Below are positions 35,235 to 50,550 of a stretch of 64,000 bases of DNA, piece by piece. Within the stretch, counting starts at the first letter, position 1, and each line of letters opens with the position of its first letter. This stretch comes from Cellulomonas soli. Lineage in GTDB: Bacteria > Actinomycetota > Actinomycetes > Actinomycetales > Cellulomonadaceae. Under the pieces are notes generated by a model, which was not told the DNA's origin, did not search any database, and saw nothing but the letters and a program-made list of their open reading frames with translations. Position numbers and translations under genes: made by a program. The stretch is taken from contig NZ_JACBZJ010000001.1 in assembly GCF_013409305.1 (NCBI RefSeq), forward strand, positions 4,092,001-4,156,000, in the 5' to 3' direction.

Positions 35235-37480
35235 GCCCGGATCCCTGCCTCTCGCGCCCAGCGGACGAGCTGGCGGTGCACCTGCTCGGCCCCCACCACC
35301 ATCGTGCGCTCCCCGACGGGTTCGAGCAGGTCGGAGCCGATCGGCCACTCGGCCGGGTGCAGCAGCAGGGCCTCGTTCTGGTCCCCGCCGATGCCGCCGT
35401 GCGAGCCGACCTGACCCTCGAACGCGTGCACGTGCGCGGCCCCTGCGGGGCGGCTCACGGCCGAGACCACGAGCAGGTCCCCGGTGTCAGCGAGCCGTGC
35501 GGCACGGGCGAGGTCGGCCCGTGCCCGCGGCCCGTACGGCGTGAGCGGGTCCTCGCCCTCGACGGGCGAGTCGTCCTGCTCGAGCAGGACGACGCCTCCC
35601 GCGCCGATGGCGACCAGGCCTCGTTCGCGGGTGTCCACCACGACGACGCCGATCGCCGGACGCGCGGCCAGGGCGCCCACCAGACCCGGCCAGCGTTCCT
35701 GCAGGTCCTCGAGCACCAGACGTCGCCGCGCCCGGGGGAACCAGACGAGCCCGAGGTTCCCCGAGGCCGCCACGACGACCTCGGGGGCGCGGTCCGACGG
35801 ACCAGCAGCACCAGCAGCACCCGGCGCACCGGACGCGCCGGGGTCCCCTGCTCCGCCCGTGGCGGCACGGTCGGCCCGCGCGCCCGCGCCGCCGCGACGG
35901 GTCGGACCGTCCTGGGCGTCGGCACCGTCGTCCGCCAGGCCTCGCCGTCCTCGGTCGTCGGCGCCCTGCGACCGGACGGCACCCGGACGCGACGTCAGGC
36001 TCGCGAGGAGCGCGTTCAACGGCCCCCACTCCTCGCCGTCCCCGGACTGCAGCCCCGGCGCGTGCGGCTCGGCCATGAGCGCACGGACCGTGTCGAGCAG
36101 GCTGCGCCCCTCGACCTGCTCGAACGTGGCCCCCAGGGCCTGCCCGTGGTCCGAGACGACGACGAAGCGGTAGGCGCGCGGGGCGACCTCGGCGACGCGT
36201 TCGAGGATGCCCAGCACCCGGTCGAGCCCCTCGAGCGCCCGCAGCGACTCCGGTCGCGTCGGCCCGGCGTGGTGCGCGATCTCGTCGTAGTCGACCAGGT
36301 CGACGAACACGGTCGGGTCGCCGCGCACGAGCGCCTCGGCGACGAGCGCGGTGTTCAGGTCACGCATGAGCACGTTCGTCGCCCCGCGCAGCACGACGAA
36401 CCACCCGGTGCGCGAGATCCGCGGCACGACGCCCCGCACCCGCTGGCGACGTGCCTGGTAGAGCTCCTTGACCATCTCGCCGAGGGACAGGCCCGCCGCA
36501 CGGGTCAGGACGAACGGGCTGGCGAAGAACCGCACGAAGGACTGCCCGGGCCCGAACCCTGCACGCTCCCCGTCCGGGCCCCGCGTCGTGGTCCGGCTCA
36601 TCACGAGGAACGTGCGCGCCGCGTCGCCGGAGAACATCGTCGAGATCGCCGTGCCACCACCGGCCAGGAGCCCGCTGCCGTCCGAGGCCCGCTGCTCGAC
36701 GAGCGCCGCGTCCGCCGGGTGGTTCGTCACGACGAGCCGCCCGAGCCCGCGGTCCCACCAGCGGAAGGCCGGGACGGCCGAGGAGTCCCCGTGCAGCAGT
36801 CCCGCCTGGCTCGCCGGGGTCGTCGAGGGCACGCGGGCCCACCAGGACGCCCAGCGGTGCGTGCCCGAGGCCAACCAGCGCTGCATCGTGGGGGCGAGGC
36901 CGGCCTCGATCGCCTGCGCGAGCACGGCTGCGGACACGCCGTCGAGCTGCACGACGAGCATCCCGGCCGGACGGGCGTCCCCGGTCGCCGCGTCGTCCGG
37001 CAGCACGCCCTGACGGCGCGCGTGCGCACGGGCGCGCCGCAGGACGTCGGCGATCACGTACTCCGAGTCGTTGGAGCCCCACAGCCAGCGACCCACGGCC
37101 ATCACCAGGCCGGTCACGACGAGGACCTCGACGGCGCTCCAGGTGTCCAGCACGTCCAGGCCCGGCACGAGCGACAGCGCCGCCCACGTGAGCAGTACCT
37201 GCGCGGCGAGCCCGGTGACGAGCGCACCCACAGCGCCGACCAGCCGGGCGAGCACACGCAGCGGCGGGCGCAGCACCACGTCGCCGGCGGCGACGACCAG
37301 CGCGGCCAGCAGCACCGACCACGGCTGTTCGGCGCTCGCGCCGTCGACCAGGGCGATCGCGACGCCGAGGCCGACGGCCGTCGTGGCCAGGCCGACGACC
37401 GAGTCGCCGACGTCCTCGAGCGTCGGACGCCACCGCCAGGGGTGCACGGAGGGCGCCGGCGCGGGTGCCCGGGAGGTCAC
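35231..37480 (-). CDS. Membrane alkaline-phosphatase-superfamily protein
   Basis: A 749-residue protein in two parts. About residues 20-140 contain four hydrophobic segments resembling the phage-holin family fold, for example VVGLATTAVGLGVAIALVDG and GLVMAVGRWLWG. The rest is an alkaline-phosphatase/phosphodiesterase domain: VVQLDGVSAAVLAQAIEAG (metal-binding Asp), WARVPSTTPASQAGLLHG (nucleophile region, Ser/Thr), VFVDLVDYDEIAHHAGP and RFVVVSDHGQALGAT (metal-binding Asp-His). A long Gly/Ala/Arg/Asp-rich insert (about 510-580) splits the domain. The GTG at 37480 overlaps the DUF3046 stop by four bases. It probably hydrolyses a phosphoester at the membrane; the substrate is unknown. Confidence 0.83.
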   Translation of the reverse strand: MTSRAPAPAPSVHPWRWRPTLEDVGDSVVGLATTAVGLGVAIALVDGASAEQPWSVLLAALVVAAGDVVLRPPLRVLARLVGAVGALVTGLAAQVLLTWAALSLVPGLDVLDTWSAVEVLVVTGLVMAVGRWLWGSNDSEYVIADVLRRARAHARRQGVLPDDAATGDARPAGMLVVQLDGVSAAVLAQAIEAGLAPTMQRWLASGTHRWASWWARVPSTTPASQAGLLHGDSSAVPAFRWWDRGLGRLVVTNHPADAALVEQRASDGSGLLAGGGTAISTMFSGDAARTFLVMSRTTTRGPDGERAGFGPGQSFVRFFASPFVLTRAAGLSLGEMVKELYQARRQRVRGVVPRISRTGWFVVLRGATNVLMRDLNTALVAEALVRGDPTVFVDLVDYDEIAHHAGPTRPESLRALEGLDRVLGILERVAEVAPRAYRFVVVSDHGQALGATFEQVEGRSLLDTVRALMAEPHAPGLQSGDGEEWGPLNALLASLTSRPGAVRSQGADDRGRRGLADDGADAQDGPTRRGGAGARADRAATGGAGDPGASGAPGAAGAAGPSDRAPEVVVAASGNLGLVWFPRARRRLVLEDLQERWPGLVGALAARPAIGVVVVDTRERGLVAIGAGGVVLLEQDDSPVEGEDPLTPYGPRARADLARAARLADTGDLLVVSAVSRPAGAAHVHAFEGQVGSHGGIGGDQNEALLLHPAEWPIGSDLLEPVGERTMVVGAEQVHRQLVRWAREAGIRA

Positions 37481-37710
37481 CGCCGGGGTGGTGCGGGACG
37501 TCGGTCGTCGGTGCCCCACCGTGCCGTGTCGGGCACACCGAGGGCGTCGCACAGGGCGTGCCACACCGCTCGAGGCTCGACGTCGTCCTCGAGGGCCTGC
37601 ACCACGGTGCGCTGGTCGAGCTCGTCGAGCACGAGCTCACGGGCGAGCACCCGGCCGTTGGCGCTGCCCAGCACCTCGTCGACCAGGTCCCAGAACTCGC
37701 GATTCCTCAC
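37477..37710 (-). CDS. DUF3046 protein
   Basis: A 77-residue protein of the DUF3046 family, which sits near recA in many actinobacteria. The core is EFWDLVDEVLGSANGRVLARELVLDELDQRTVVQALEDDVEPRAVWHALCDALGVP, followed by a basic, proline-rich tail. I chose the GTG at 37710, because family members begin just before the EFW motif; a GTG at 37734 is an alternative. It diverges from lhr and its stop overlaps the next gene. Function unknown. Confidence 0.85.
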   Translation of the reverse strand: MRNREFWDLVDEVLGSANGRVLARELVLDELDQRTVVQALEDDVEPRAVWHALCDALGVPDTARWGTDDRRPAPPRR

Positions 37711-37802
37711 GAGGCACAGCCTGCCATCGCTCACCGGTCCGCGAGACCCCGACCGGGGCGAGCCGGCAGGTGGGTGTGGGTCGCGACCAGCACAATGGCG
37801 CC

Positions 37803-42761
<4,959 letters not shown>

Positions 42762-42803
42762 GCGGCCACCGGGCACGACGACCCGGGGCCGGGTGGGGCG
42801 ACC

Positions 42804-43574
42804 GTGCCCGAGGGTGACGTGCTGCGGCGCACCGCGTCGCGGCTCGATGCTGCGCTGGCCGGTCGGGCACTGCAGCGGGCCGATCTGCGGTGGCCTTCGG
42901 CGGCGGGCGTGGACCTGCGTGGCCCGCTCGTGCTCGGCACCGTGGCGTACGGCAAGCACCTGCTGACACGGTTCGACGACGGCCGCACCCTGCACACGCA
43001 CCTGCGCATGGACGGCTCGTGGCGGATCGCCCGGACGGGGTCGCCCGATGCGTCCGCCCGATCCTCCCGGGTGCGGGCCGTGCTGGCCAACGAGACCTGG
43101 TCGGCGATCGGCACCCTGCTCGGCATGCTCGACGTCGTCAGGACCCGGGACGAGCGCACCCTGATCGGCCACCTGGGCCCCGACGTGCTCGGCGACGACT
43201 TCGCGCCTGGTGCCGGGCTCGACGAGGCGCTGCGACGCTGGTCGCTGCGCGGGTCGACGCCCGTCGGCGAGGTCCTGCTGGACCAGACGGTCGCGGCGGG
43301 CATCGGCACGATCTACACCGCCGAGTCGCTCTTCGCGCAGCGGATCTGGCCATGGACCCCGGCCGATGCCGTGGTCGAGCCGGGTCGGCTGCTGCTGGTC
43401 GCCCGCGTCCTCATGCAGCGTTCGGTCGCCTCCGGCCGTCCGCCCGGGCGGGTGCACGGGCGTCTGCGCGAACCCTGCCCGCGGTGCGGGACCCCGATCG
43501 CGGTCGGCATGGCCCGGCGTCCGCCGATGGAACGGCCCATCTTCTACTGCCCGACCTGCCAACTCTCACCGTGA
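42804..43574 (+). CDS. nei2: Endonuclease VIII-like DNA glycosylase
   Basis: Base-excision repair enzyme of the Fpg/Nei family that removes oxidised pyrimidines and nicks the strand. The 256 residues begin VPEGD, giving the catalytic Pro2-Glu3 after Met removal. The helix-two-turn-helix and the C-terminal zinc finger (CPRCGTPIAVG ... YCPTCQ) are intact. The GTG at 42804 has no strong ribosome-binding site but is fixed by the catalytic N-terminus. The 42-base gap from lhr suggests co-transcription, and Lhr and Nei2 act on related substrates in mycobacteria; interaction here is inference. Confidence 0.93.
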   Translation: MPEGDVLRRTASRLDAALAGRALQRADLRWPSAAGVDLRGPLVLGTVAYGKHLLTRFDDGRTLHTHLRMDGSWRIARTGSPDASARSSRVRAVLANETWSAIGTLLGMLDVVRTRDERTLIGHLGPDVLGDDFAPGAGLDEALRRWSLRGSTPVGEVLLDQTVAAGIGTIYTAESLFAQRIWPWTPADAVVEPGRLLLVARVLMQRSVASGRPPGRVHGRLREPCPRCGTPIAVGMARRPPMERPIFYCPTCQLSP

Positions 43575-43607
43575 CGGGGTCATGACGGGACCGCCGGTCC
43601 GGGCATG

Positions 43608-43648
43608 CAGGAGGGGCCGGACAGCCTGCGGCCGTCCGACCCCTCCTG
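43608..43648. terminator. Terminator between nei2 and clgR
   Basis: 43608-43622 pairs with 43634-43648 with one mismatch around an 11-base loop, ending CCTCCTGGTGTG. It is placed to stop both convergent units. Confidence 0.7.
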
Positions 43649-43665
43649 GTGTGTCTGTGGTGGCG

Positions 43666-44007
43666 TCAGCCCACGAAGGCGAGCTCCGCACGCGATCGCG
43701 CCCAGCCGCCGTCGCCCGCGCTCCCCACCGAGGCGGCCAGCTCGGCCGGGACGGTGTCAGGGATCAGCAGACCTTCGGCGACCGCGATGCGATCGCTGAC
43801 CTCACGCAGCACCAACGACATCGGCAGGGCGAGCGCCTCGCAGATGCTGTGCAACAGCTCCGACGACGCCTCCTTCTGCCCCCGCTCGACCTCGCTCAGG
43901 TAACCGAGCGAGACACGTGCGGCCGAGGACACCTCGCGCAGGGTCCGCCCCTGGCGCTGACGCGCGTCCCGCAGCACATCACCGATCTCACGTCGCAGAA
44001 CGACCAT
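43666..44007 (-). CDS. clgR: XRE-family regulator, ClgR-like
   Basis: A 113-residue helix-turn-helix protein. The HTH is [57 protein letters not shown], close to ClgR, which activates clp protease and other stress genes in actinobacteria. The C-terminal ~45 residues are less conserved and end ELAFVG, which resembles the degron-like tails that make ClgR a Clp substrate; that is inference. The ATG at 44007 has GGGGGGAG upstream. The order clgR-cinA-pgsA-ftsK is the actinobacterial norm. Confidence 0.85.
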   Translation of the reverse strand: MVVLRREIGDVLRDARQRQGRTLREVSSAARVSLGYLSEVERGQKEASSELLHSICEALALPMSLVLREVSDRIAVAEGLLIPDTVPAELAASVGSAGDGGWARSRAELAFVG

Positions 44008-44100
44008 TCGGGCTCCCCCCTTCGCGTCTCGTTCCTCGTGCGGCACCGGCTGAGGATCCGCGACCAGCGGACCCGGCACCGTGCCACCCCGTTGTCCCTT

Positions 44101-44117
44101 GTGGGGAAGAACCCCAC
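44101..44117. promoter_or_regulatory. Palindrome upstream of clgR
   Basis: GTGGGG-N5-CCCCAC lies 94 bases upstream of the clgR start within a 279-base gap that holds no gene. It could be an operator or a weak terminator for cinA; I cannot decide between them. Confidence 0.3.
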
Positions 44118-44286
44118 CGTACCGTGCGCCGCCAGCGCGCGCCGTGAGGCGCCGTGCGGCGGGCCGAGTGGTCATCACGTGAGTCCCAACGTGGCGACCC
44201 TCGCGGGTGTTCCCGGCGTGGCCACGATCACCCGACTCTCACCCGCTGCGCACGTCCTGCTCACCTCGGCCGCACCCGGGAGGTCT

Positions 44287-44802
44287 TCAGCGGTGTGCTG
44301 CGACCTGCTCCAGGGCGAGGGCGAGCACCGCGTCGACGGCCGTCCGCCGGACGACGGCGCGCGATCCGTCGACCTGGAGCGTGCGCACGCGCACCGCCTC
44401 GGGGGTGCTGACAGCGACGTGCACGGTGCCGGGCGCCGCACCGTCCTGCGCGTCGGGTCCGGCGACCCCGGTCGTCGCCAGGCCGACGTCCGCGCCCAGC
44501 CGGTCACGGACCCCGTGGGCCATCGCGGCGGCCACGTCGGGGTCGACGGCCCCGCGCTCGTGCAGCAGCGAGGCATCCACGCCGAGGAGCGAGGACTTCA
44601 GGTCCGTCGCGTACGCCACGACGCCGCCACGCACGGTCCGGGACGCGCCGGGCACGTCGACCAGCGCTGAGACGACCAGCCCACCCGTGAGCGACTCGGC
44701 CGCCGCGACGGTCCACCCCCGCGCCTCGAGCGCCGCCAGCAGCACCGGGGCGGCGCCGTCCCCGGACCCTGGGTCCGCGACCGGGTCCGGGTCCCTCGTC
44801 AC
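44287..44802 (-). CDS. cinA: CinA-family protein (PncC-type amidohydrolase)
   Basis: A 171-residue protein corresponding to the C-terminal CinA domain, which as PncC deamidates nicotinamide mononucleotide. Motifs: AAAESLTGGLVVSALVDVPGAS, GGVVAYATDLKSSLLGVD, AMAHGVRDRLGADVGLATTGVAGPD and PGTVHVAVSTPE. The N-terminal MoCF-like domain of full CinA is missing, as in many actinobacteria. The GTG at 44802 overlaps the pgsA stop by four bases, so it is coupled to pgsA. Confidence 0.93.
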   Translation of the reverse strand: MTRDPDPVADPGSGDGAAPVLLAALEARGWTVAAAESLTGGLVVSALVDVPGASRTVRGGVVAYATDLKSSLLGVDASLLHERGAVDPDVAAAMAHGVRDRLGADVGLATTGVAGPDAQDGAAPGTVHVAVSTPEAVRVRTLQVDGSRAVVRRTAVDAVLALALEQVAAHR

Positions 44803-45392
44803 GCCGTCCCGGCGGACGGGCGGTGCGCCTCGCGGCGGATGCGCAGCGCGTCACGCACGTAGTCCGCACCGGTGACGACGGTCACCACGACGGCTGCCAG
44901 CATCGCCGCCCAGGCGATCCAGGTGACGACGTCGGGCAGGTGGTCCAGGGGCAGGAGGAAGAGCCCGATGGCCACCGACTGGAGCACCGTCTTCAGCTTG
45001 CCGCCGCGCGAGGCGGGCAGCACGAGGTAGCGCAGCAGGAAGAAGCGCATGACCGTGATGCCGAGCTCGCGCACGAGGATGACGACGGTGATCCACCAGG
45101 GCAGCTCGCCCAGCACGGACAGCAGCACGAGCGCGGTGCCGATGAGCAGCTTGTCGGCGATCGGGTCGAGCAGCTTGCCCAGGTCGGTGACCAGGCCGCT
45201 GCGCCGGGCGAGCCAGCCGTCGAGCCGGTCCGTCGAGGCGGCGAGCACGAAGATCGCGGTCGCGACGAGCCGCCAGCCTGGTGAGTCACCGCCGTCGACG
45301 ACGAGCGCGAGCGCGAAGAACGGCACCATCACGATCCGGAGCACCGTCACCACGTTCGCGGCGTTCCACACCGAAGGCGCGACATCGACCAC
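44799..45392 (-). CDS. pgsA: CDP-diacylglycerol-glycerol-3-P phosphatidyltransferase
   Basis: Membrane enzyme that makes phosphatidylglycerol phosphate from CDP-diacylglycerol. The 197-residue protein has the CDP-alcohol phosphatidyltransferase motif D-G-A-R...G...D...D in DRLDGWLARRSGLVTDLGKLLDPIADK and about five to six membrane helices. TAGGCT on the minus strand (45404-45399) ends six bases before the GTG at 45392, which supports that start; a GTG at 45398 two codons earlier would abut the -10. Membership of the PgsA rather than cardiolipin-synthase branch is inferred from the ftsK/cinA context. Confidence 0.9.
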   Translation of the reverse strand: MVDVAPSVWNAANVVTVLRIVMVPFFALALVVDGGDSPGWRLVATAIFVLAASTDRLDGWLARRSGLVTDLGKLLDPIADKLLIGTALVLLSVLGELPWWITVVILVRELGITVMRFFLLRYLVLPASRGGKLKTVLQSVAIGLFLLPLDHLPDVVTWIAWAAMLAAVVVTVVTGADYVRDALRIRREAHRPSAGTA

Positions 45393-45398
45393 GCGCAC

Positions 45399-45404
45399 AG
45401 CCTA
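45399..45404 (-). promoter_or_regulatory. -10 element TAGGCT, leaderless start of pgsA
   Basis: TAGGCT on the minus strand ends six bases before the GTG at 45392. It selects that start over the GTG at 45398. Confidence 0.5.
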
Positions 45405-45448
45405 GACGTGCGCGGACGGGACCCGGGGACGGTTGCCCGATCGGTGCG

Positions 45449-47689
45449 TCAGCGCAACGGGTCGCCCGGCTGCGCACCGCCGTACAACCACCCCTGCCCG
45501 TACCGCCAACCGCTGCGGTGTAGGTACAGCGCCTGCTCCTCGTGCTCGATCCCCTCGGCGATCGTCACCATGGACAGCTCGCGGGCCAGCGCACCCAGCG
45601 CCCGGGCCACCTTGCCGGCCGTCGGGTCGTCGGGGATGCCCGAGGTGAACGACATGTCGAGCTTCACCCCGGCGACCGGGAGCTCGCGCAGGTACGACAA
45701 CGGTGAGACGCCCGTGCCGAAGTCGTCGAGCAGGATCGGCACGCCCGCGGCCGACAGCTGCGTCAGCTCGTGCCGGATGCGGGTGCCGGAAGCCACCAGC
45801 GAGGACTCCGTGAGCTCGACGACGAGCCTGCCCGCAGCCACCCGGTGCCGGGAGATCTCCTGCAGCAGCGTCGTGGCGAACTCGCCGTCCCCGAGCTGGT
45901 CGGCCGAGACGTTGACCGAGCACCACCGGGACTGGTCCTGGGTGCGGGCCAGGAACTCGACCACCTGCGTCGCGACCAGCTGGCCGAGCGGCACCGCGAG
46001 CCCCGCCTCCTGCACGTGCGGCAGGAAGGCCCCGGGCAGCAGGAGCCCGAGAGTCGGGTGCTGCCAGCGCGCGAGCGCCTCGTACCCCACGACCCGCCCG
46101 TCGGCGAGGTCGACGATCGGCTGGTAGTGCGCGAGCACCTCGCCGCGCGCGAACGCGTCGGCGAGCTCGTGCGCGAGCCCACCGGTCGGCAGCGCCATCG
46201 AGGCGTCGTACACCTCGGTGCGTGCACGCCCTGCCGCCTTCGCCCGGTACATCGCCGCGTCGGCCGCGGCGAGCAGGGCCGGTGCACCACCCCGGACGGT
46301 CTCCGGCTCGGCCAGCGCGATGCCGACGCTCGCGCAGACCGTCAGGCGACGTCGACCGACCCGGACCGGCTCGCGCAGCGCGGCGTGCACGGCTGCGGCG
46401 ACCTCGAAGACCGCCTTCGGCCCGTCGACGTCCTGCACGACCACCACGAACTCGTCGCCGCCGAGCCGGGCGACCGTGCCGCGACGGGCGGTCGCCGCCC
46501 GCAGCACGCCGGCGACGTGCACGAGCAGCTCGTCGCCGGTCGCGTGCCCGTAACGGTCGTTGATCTCCTTGAAGCCGTCCAGGTCGCACGCCAGGACGGC
46601 GACACGCTCGACGACGCCCGGCTGCTCGAGCACGGACTGCAGGACCTCCTGCAGCAGCGTGCGGTTGGCGAGCCCGGTCAGCGGGTCGTGCATGGCACGG
46701 TGGGTGAGCATCTCGGCCTGCAGCCGGGACTCGGTGGAGTCGCGCACCTGCACCACGAAGTGGTCAGGGCTGCCGTCCGGCGTGCGCACGAGCGCGGCGT
46801 CGAGCGCGACCCACACGAGGTGGCCGTCCGCGCGCTGGTACCGCTTCTCGAGCGAGAAACGGTGCAGCTCGCCGTCGAGCAGCCGCCGCACCTCGCGCCG
46901 CTCGGCCTCGCGGTCCTCCGCGGCGGACAGCTCCGACATCGGGTAGCCGCGCAACGCCTCGACGCTCGTGCCGAGCAGCTCGGCGAGGGCCGCGTTCGCC
47001 TCGACGACGCACCACTGCGGGTCGACGAGCGCCATGCCGATCGGGGCGTTCTCCATCGCGACACGGAACTGCGTCTCGCTGCGCGACAGTGCCGCCTCGA
47101 CCTCGTGACGGCCCGTGACGTCGACCAGGGTCGTCAGCACAGCGGGCGCGTCGCCGTCGCCTGCCGGGACGAGCTGCGTGGCGACCTGCACCATGCGGGC
47201 CTGCGTGGCGTTCGTGCCCGGCCGGAGCACCCCCACGAGCTCGGAGTCGACCGAGTACCCCGCACGGGCCGACCCCGTGCGGTGACCGAGCACCGCGGCG
47301 GGGTTCATCGCCAGGCCCTGCTCGTTGACCACGACCACCGGCAGGTCGGTGATCGCCCGACCGACGCTCGCGGCCGCATCGACCCCGAGGATGGCCGCGG
47401 CCCGGTCGGAGAGGTCGAGCACCCGACCGCCGAGCGACTGCACGAGGACGCCCTCACGGGTCACCGACTGCAGGGCGTCGTACCGGTGGCGCAGCTCGCG
47501 CGCATGCACGAGCAGGGCCTTGGCGCGGCGCCCCTGCGCCCGCTCACGGGCCAGCAGCACCAGGACCGCGACGAGCGCGAGGATCGCGACGACGGCGATG
47601 ACCGTGGCGACCGACCCCAGCGGATCGGCGAAGGCCCCACGGAGCGGGGCTGCGCCCAGCTCTCGACCCACGGTCCGCCCTGAAGTCAC
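45449..47689 (-). CDS. PAS-GGDEF-EAL cyclic-di-GMP enzyme
   Basis: A 746-residue membrane protein that makes and/or breaks cyclic di-GMP. One N-terminal helix ([20 protein letters not shown], about 28-47), then two PAS-type sensing segments (about 70-190 and 195-315; the second has [20 protein letters not shown]), a GGDEF domain with an intact active site [10 protein letters not shown] near 407, and an EAL domain with [10 protein letters not shown] near 534 and the downstream DDFGTG and KLDMSF motifs. Both catalytic centres look intact, so either activity may dominate. The GTG at 47689 overlaps the ftsK stop by four bases, which ties its translation to FtsK. Confidence 0.93.
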   Translation of the reverse strand: MTSGRTVGRELGAAPLRGAFADPLGSVATVIAVVAILALVAVLVLLARERAQGRRAKALLVHARELRHRYDALQSVTREGVLVQSLGGRVLDLSDRAAAILGVDAAASVGRAITDLPVVVVNEQGLAMNPAAVLGHRTGSARAGYSVDSELVGVLRPGTNATQARMVQVATQLVPAGDGDAPAVLTTLVDVTGRHEVEAALSRSETQFRVAMENAPIGMALVDPQWCVVEANAALAELLGTSVEALRGYPMSELSAAEDREAERREVRRLLDGELHRFSLEKRYQRADGHLVWVALDAALVRTPDGSPDHFVVQVRDSTESRLQAEMLTHRAMHDPLTGLANRTLLQEVLQSVLEQPGVVERVAVLACDLDGFKEINDRYGHATGDELLVHVAGVLRAATARRGTVARLGGDEFVVVVQDVDGPKAVFEVAAAVHAALREPVRVGRRRLTVCASVGIALAEPETVRGGAPALLAAADAAMYRAKAAGRARTEVYDASMALPTGGLAHELADAFARGEVLAHYQPIVDLADGRVVGYEALARWQHPTLGLLLPGAFLPHVQEAGLAVPLGQLVATQVVEFLARTQDQSRWCSVNVSADQLGDGEFATTLLQEISRHRVAAGRLVVELTESSLVASGTRIRHELTQLSAAGVPILLDDFGTGVSPLSYLRELPVAGVKLDMSFTSGIPDDPTAGKVARALGALARELSMVTIAEGIEHEEQALYLHRSGWRYGQGWLYGGAQPGDPLR

Positions 47690-50373
47690 CGCCGCCCGGC
47701 GGACCGTGGCCCGCCGTCGTCGCCCTCGTCGTCGTCGTCGAAGTAGTCGGTGGCCACCGGCGGGTCGCCCGGCATCGCGCCGTCGTCCGAGGCGTACCGG
47801 TCCTCGACGGGCTCGCCGCGCAGCATCGCCAGCGTGCCGGCCAGGTCGTCGGGCTGGACCAGCACCTCACGGGCCTTCGAGCCCTCGGAAGGTCCGACGA
47901 TCTCGCGCGACTCGAGCAGGTCCATGAGCCGCCCCGCCTTGGCGAAGCCGACCCGGAGCTTGCGCTGCAGCATCGAGGTGGAGCCGAACTGCGTCGTGAC
48001 GACGAGCTCGGCCGCCTGCAGCAGCAGGTCGAGGTCGTCGCCGATGTCGTCGTCCACCTGCTTCTTCACCGCGGCGACCGCGACGTCCTGGCGGTAGCTC
48101 GGCTTGAGCTGGCCCTTGACGTGCTCGACGACGGCGTGGATCTCCGACTCCGAGACCCAGGCCCCCTGCGTGCGCATCGGCTTGGCGGCGCCCATCGGCA
48201 GGAACAGCGCGTCGCCCTGACCGATGAGCTTCTCGGCCCCGGGCTGGTCGAGCACGACGCGCGAGTCGGTGAGCGAGGACGTGGCGAACGCCAGCCGGGA
48301 GGGGACGTTGGCCTTGATCAGACCCGTCACGACGTCGACCGACGGCCGCTGCGTGGCCAGCACCAGGTGGATGCCCGCGGCGCGTGCGAGCTGCGTGATG
48401 CGCTGGATCGACGCCTCGACGTCCCGCGGGGCGACCATCATGAGGTCGGCGAGCTCGTCGACGATGACCAGCAGGTAGGGGTACGTCGCGATCTTGCGCT
48501 CGGAGCCGGCCAGCGGCTTCACCTTGCCGGCCCGCACGGCCGCGTTGAAGTCGTCGATGTGCTTGAACCCGAACATGGCCAGGTCGTCGTACCGGGCCTC
48601 CATCTCGCGGACCACCCACTCGAGGGCCTCGGCGGCCTTCTTCGGGTTGGTGATGATCGGGGTGATGAGGTGCGGGATGCCCTCGTACAGCGTGAGCTCG
48701 ACGCGCTTGGGGTCGACGAGGATCATCCGCACCTCGTCGGGCGTCGAGCGCATGAGGATCGAGACGATCATCGAGTTCACGAAGCTCGACTTGCCCGCGC
48801 CCGTGGCGCCCGCGACGAGCAGGTGCGGCATCTTGGCGAGGTTCGCGGTGACGTAGCCGCCCTCGACGTCCTTGCCGACACCGATGACCATCGGGTGCTC
48901 GCTGCGACGTGCTGCGCTCGAGCGCAGCACGTCGCCGAGCGAGACCGTCTCGCGGTCCGTGTTGGGGATCTCGATGCCGATCGCGGACTTGCCCGGGATC
49001 GGCGACAGGATGCGCACGTCGGCCGACGCGACCGCGTAGGCGATGTTCTTGCTCAGCTGCGTGACGCGCTCGACCTTGACGGCCGGGCCGAGCTCGACCT
49101 CGTACCGGGTGACCGTCGGACCGCGCGTGAAGCCGGTGACCTGGGCGTCGATCTCGAACTGGTCGAGCACCGTGGTCAGCGCCTCGACGACCCGGTCGTT
49201 GGCCGCCGAGCGCACCTTGTGCGGGGCCCCCTTGGCCAGCACGTCCTCGGTCGGCAACGTGTACAGCACGTCACCCTCGAGCATCGGCTGCTCGCCCCGC
49301 GGGACCCCGGTCGTCGCAGGCGGAGCCAGCGTGCGCGTCGGCGTGGAGTCCTTGTCGGCCACGACGGCGGTCGGCGCGGTGACCGCGGCAGGCGCGGCAG
49401 CGGCCGCCTTCTCCTGCGCGACGAGGTCGTCGTGCGCCACCTGGGCGGCCCGCAGGAAGGCCTCGTCGCCGACGTACTCCTCGAGCGTGGTGTCGACCAC
49501 CTCGTCGGCGCCCTCGCCACGCGGTCGCCTTCCGCGCCCGAGCCGCTTGCGCCGCGGTGCGGGTTCGACCTCGGGCAGCGCCGAGTGGCCCGCGTGGATG
49601 ACCAGCGGCGCGTCCTCGTCCTCGACGACCTCCTCGCGGTGGTTGCCGGTCAGCCGGTCGTAGGCGCCGCGCAGCCGCGGCCAGATCTGGTGCACGGGTG
49701 TCGCGGTCACGACCAGCACGCCGAAGAAGGCCAGCAGGACGAGCAGCGGGACGGCGACGACCGCCGTCAGCAGGCTCTCAAGCGGCGTGCCGACCAGGTA
49801 GCCGACGACCCCGCCCGCGGCCCGCACCGGCGCGAACCCGTCGGAGGGCGAGGGCAGGCCCCGGCTGATGTGCACGAGCCCGCACACCGCGAGCGTGATC
49901 GCGGACAGCCCGATCGAGATGCGCGAGTTGGCCTGCACCCTGTCGGGATGCCGCATGAGTCGGACGGCCAGGGCGAGCAGCACCACCGGCACCGCCACGC
50001 CGACGCGTCCGAACGTGCCCGCGACGACGTCGTGCACGACGTTCCCGGCGGTGCCGGACAGGTCCCACCACTCGCGCGCGGCGATGATGATCGACAGGGC
50101 GAGCAGCGTGAAGGCCGCACCGTCGCGGCGGTGCGCCGGGTCGAGGTCGCGGGCGCCGTGACCCATCTTGCGCGCGGTCCCGCCCACGAGGTGCGCCCCG
50201 CCCATCCAGATGCCCCGCACGATCCGCAGCGGCAGCGCGGGCCGTGGCGGCTCGGCGGGCTTGCGGGCCGAGCCGCGCGGCGCCGACGTCCGGGCACCGG
50301 CACCCGTGCCGCGCGTGCCGGCACCTGCGGAGGCACGGCTGCGGCTGGCGGGTGAGGACGTGCGGGTGGCCAT
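47686..50373 (-). CDS. ftsK: DNA translocase FtsK
   Basis: Septal DNA pump that clears and aligns chromosomes at division. The 895 residues show four N-terminal membrane helices (within about 85-240), a variable acidic/alanine-rich linker, the alpha/beta motor with Walker [15 protein letters not shown] (near 520), Walker [12 protein letters not shown] and [19 protein letters not shown], and a C-terminal gamma winged helix ([24 protein letters not shown]) that reads chromosomal polar motifs. The ATG at 50373 is preceded by TACCGT seven bases upstream on the minus strand. It diverges from the EamA transporter. Confidence 0.96.
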   Translation of the reverse strand: MATRTSSPASRSRASAGAGTRGTGAGARTSAPRGSARKPAEPPRPALPLRIVRGIWMGGAHLVGGTARKMGHGARDLDPAHRRDGAAFTLLALSIIIAAREWWDLSGTAGNVVHDVVAGTFGRVGVAVPVVLLALAVRLMRHPDRVQANSRISIGLSAITLAVCGLVHISRGLPSPSDGFAPVRAAGGVVGYLVGTPLESLLTAVVAVPLLVLLAFFGVLVVTATPVHQIWPRLRGAYDRLTGNHREEVVEDEDAPLVIHAGHSALPEVEPAPRRKRLGRGRRPRGEGADEVVDTTLEEYVGDEAFLRAAQVAHDDLVAQEKAAAAAPAAVTAPTAVVADKDSTPTRTLAPPATTGVPRGEQPMLEGDVLYTLPTEDVLAKGAPHKVRSAANDRVVEALTTVLDQFEIDAQVTGFTRGPTVTRYEVELGPAVKVERVTQLSKNIAYAVASADVRILSPIPGKSAIGIEIPNTDRETVSLGDVLRSSAARRSEHPMVIGVGKDVEGGYVTANLAKMPHLLVAGATGAGKSSFVNSMIVSILMRSTPDEVRMILVDPKRVELTLYEGIPHLITPIITNPKKAAEALEWVVREMEARYDDLAMFGFKHIDDFNAAVRAGKVKPLAGSERKIATYPYLLVIVDELADLMMVAPRDVEASIQRITQLARAAGIHLVLATQRPSVDVVTGLIKANVPSRLAFATSSLTDSRVVLDQPGAEKLIGQGDALFLPMGAAKPMRTQGAWVSESEIHAVVEHVKGQLKPSYRQDVAVAAVKKQVDDDIGDDLDLLLQAAELVVTTQFGSTSMLQRKLRVGFAKAGRLMDLLESREIVGPSEGSKAREVLVQPDDLAGTLAMLRGEPVEDRYASDDGAMPGDPPVATDYFDDDDEGDDGGPRSAGRR

Positions 50374-50380
50374 GGTCCTC

Positions 50381-50386
50381 ACGGTA
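50381..50386 (-). promoter_or_regulatory. -10 element TACCGT upstream of ftsK
   Basis: TACCGT on the minus strand ends seven bases before the ATG at 50373; an AGGA also lies in between, so the mRNA may be leaderless or very short-led. Confidence 0.45.
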
Positions 50387-50550
50387 GCCGGACCGGTCCC
50401 CCGGACCGCCGACGCCGGGCCTGCGTGTCTGAGTCCGCCGCCGTGTCGGTGCCCGGTGGCACGGTAGGCCGGCGAGCACCGGGCCGATGAGCACCGAGCC
50501 GATCGAGGGGGACGCATGACAGGCGGCACGATCATGACGGAGGTCGGCCC

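Noticed and set aside
35750..35960. A frameshift in the low-complexity part of the phosphatase-family gene
   Set aside because: The reading frame is continuous and both flanking parts of the domain read in the same frame.
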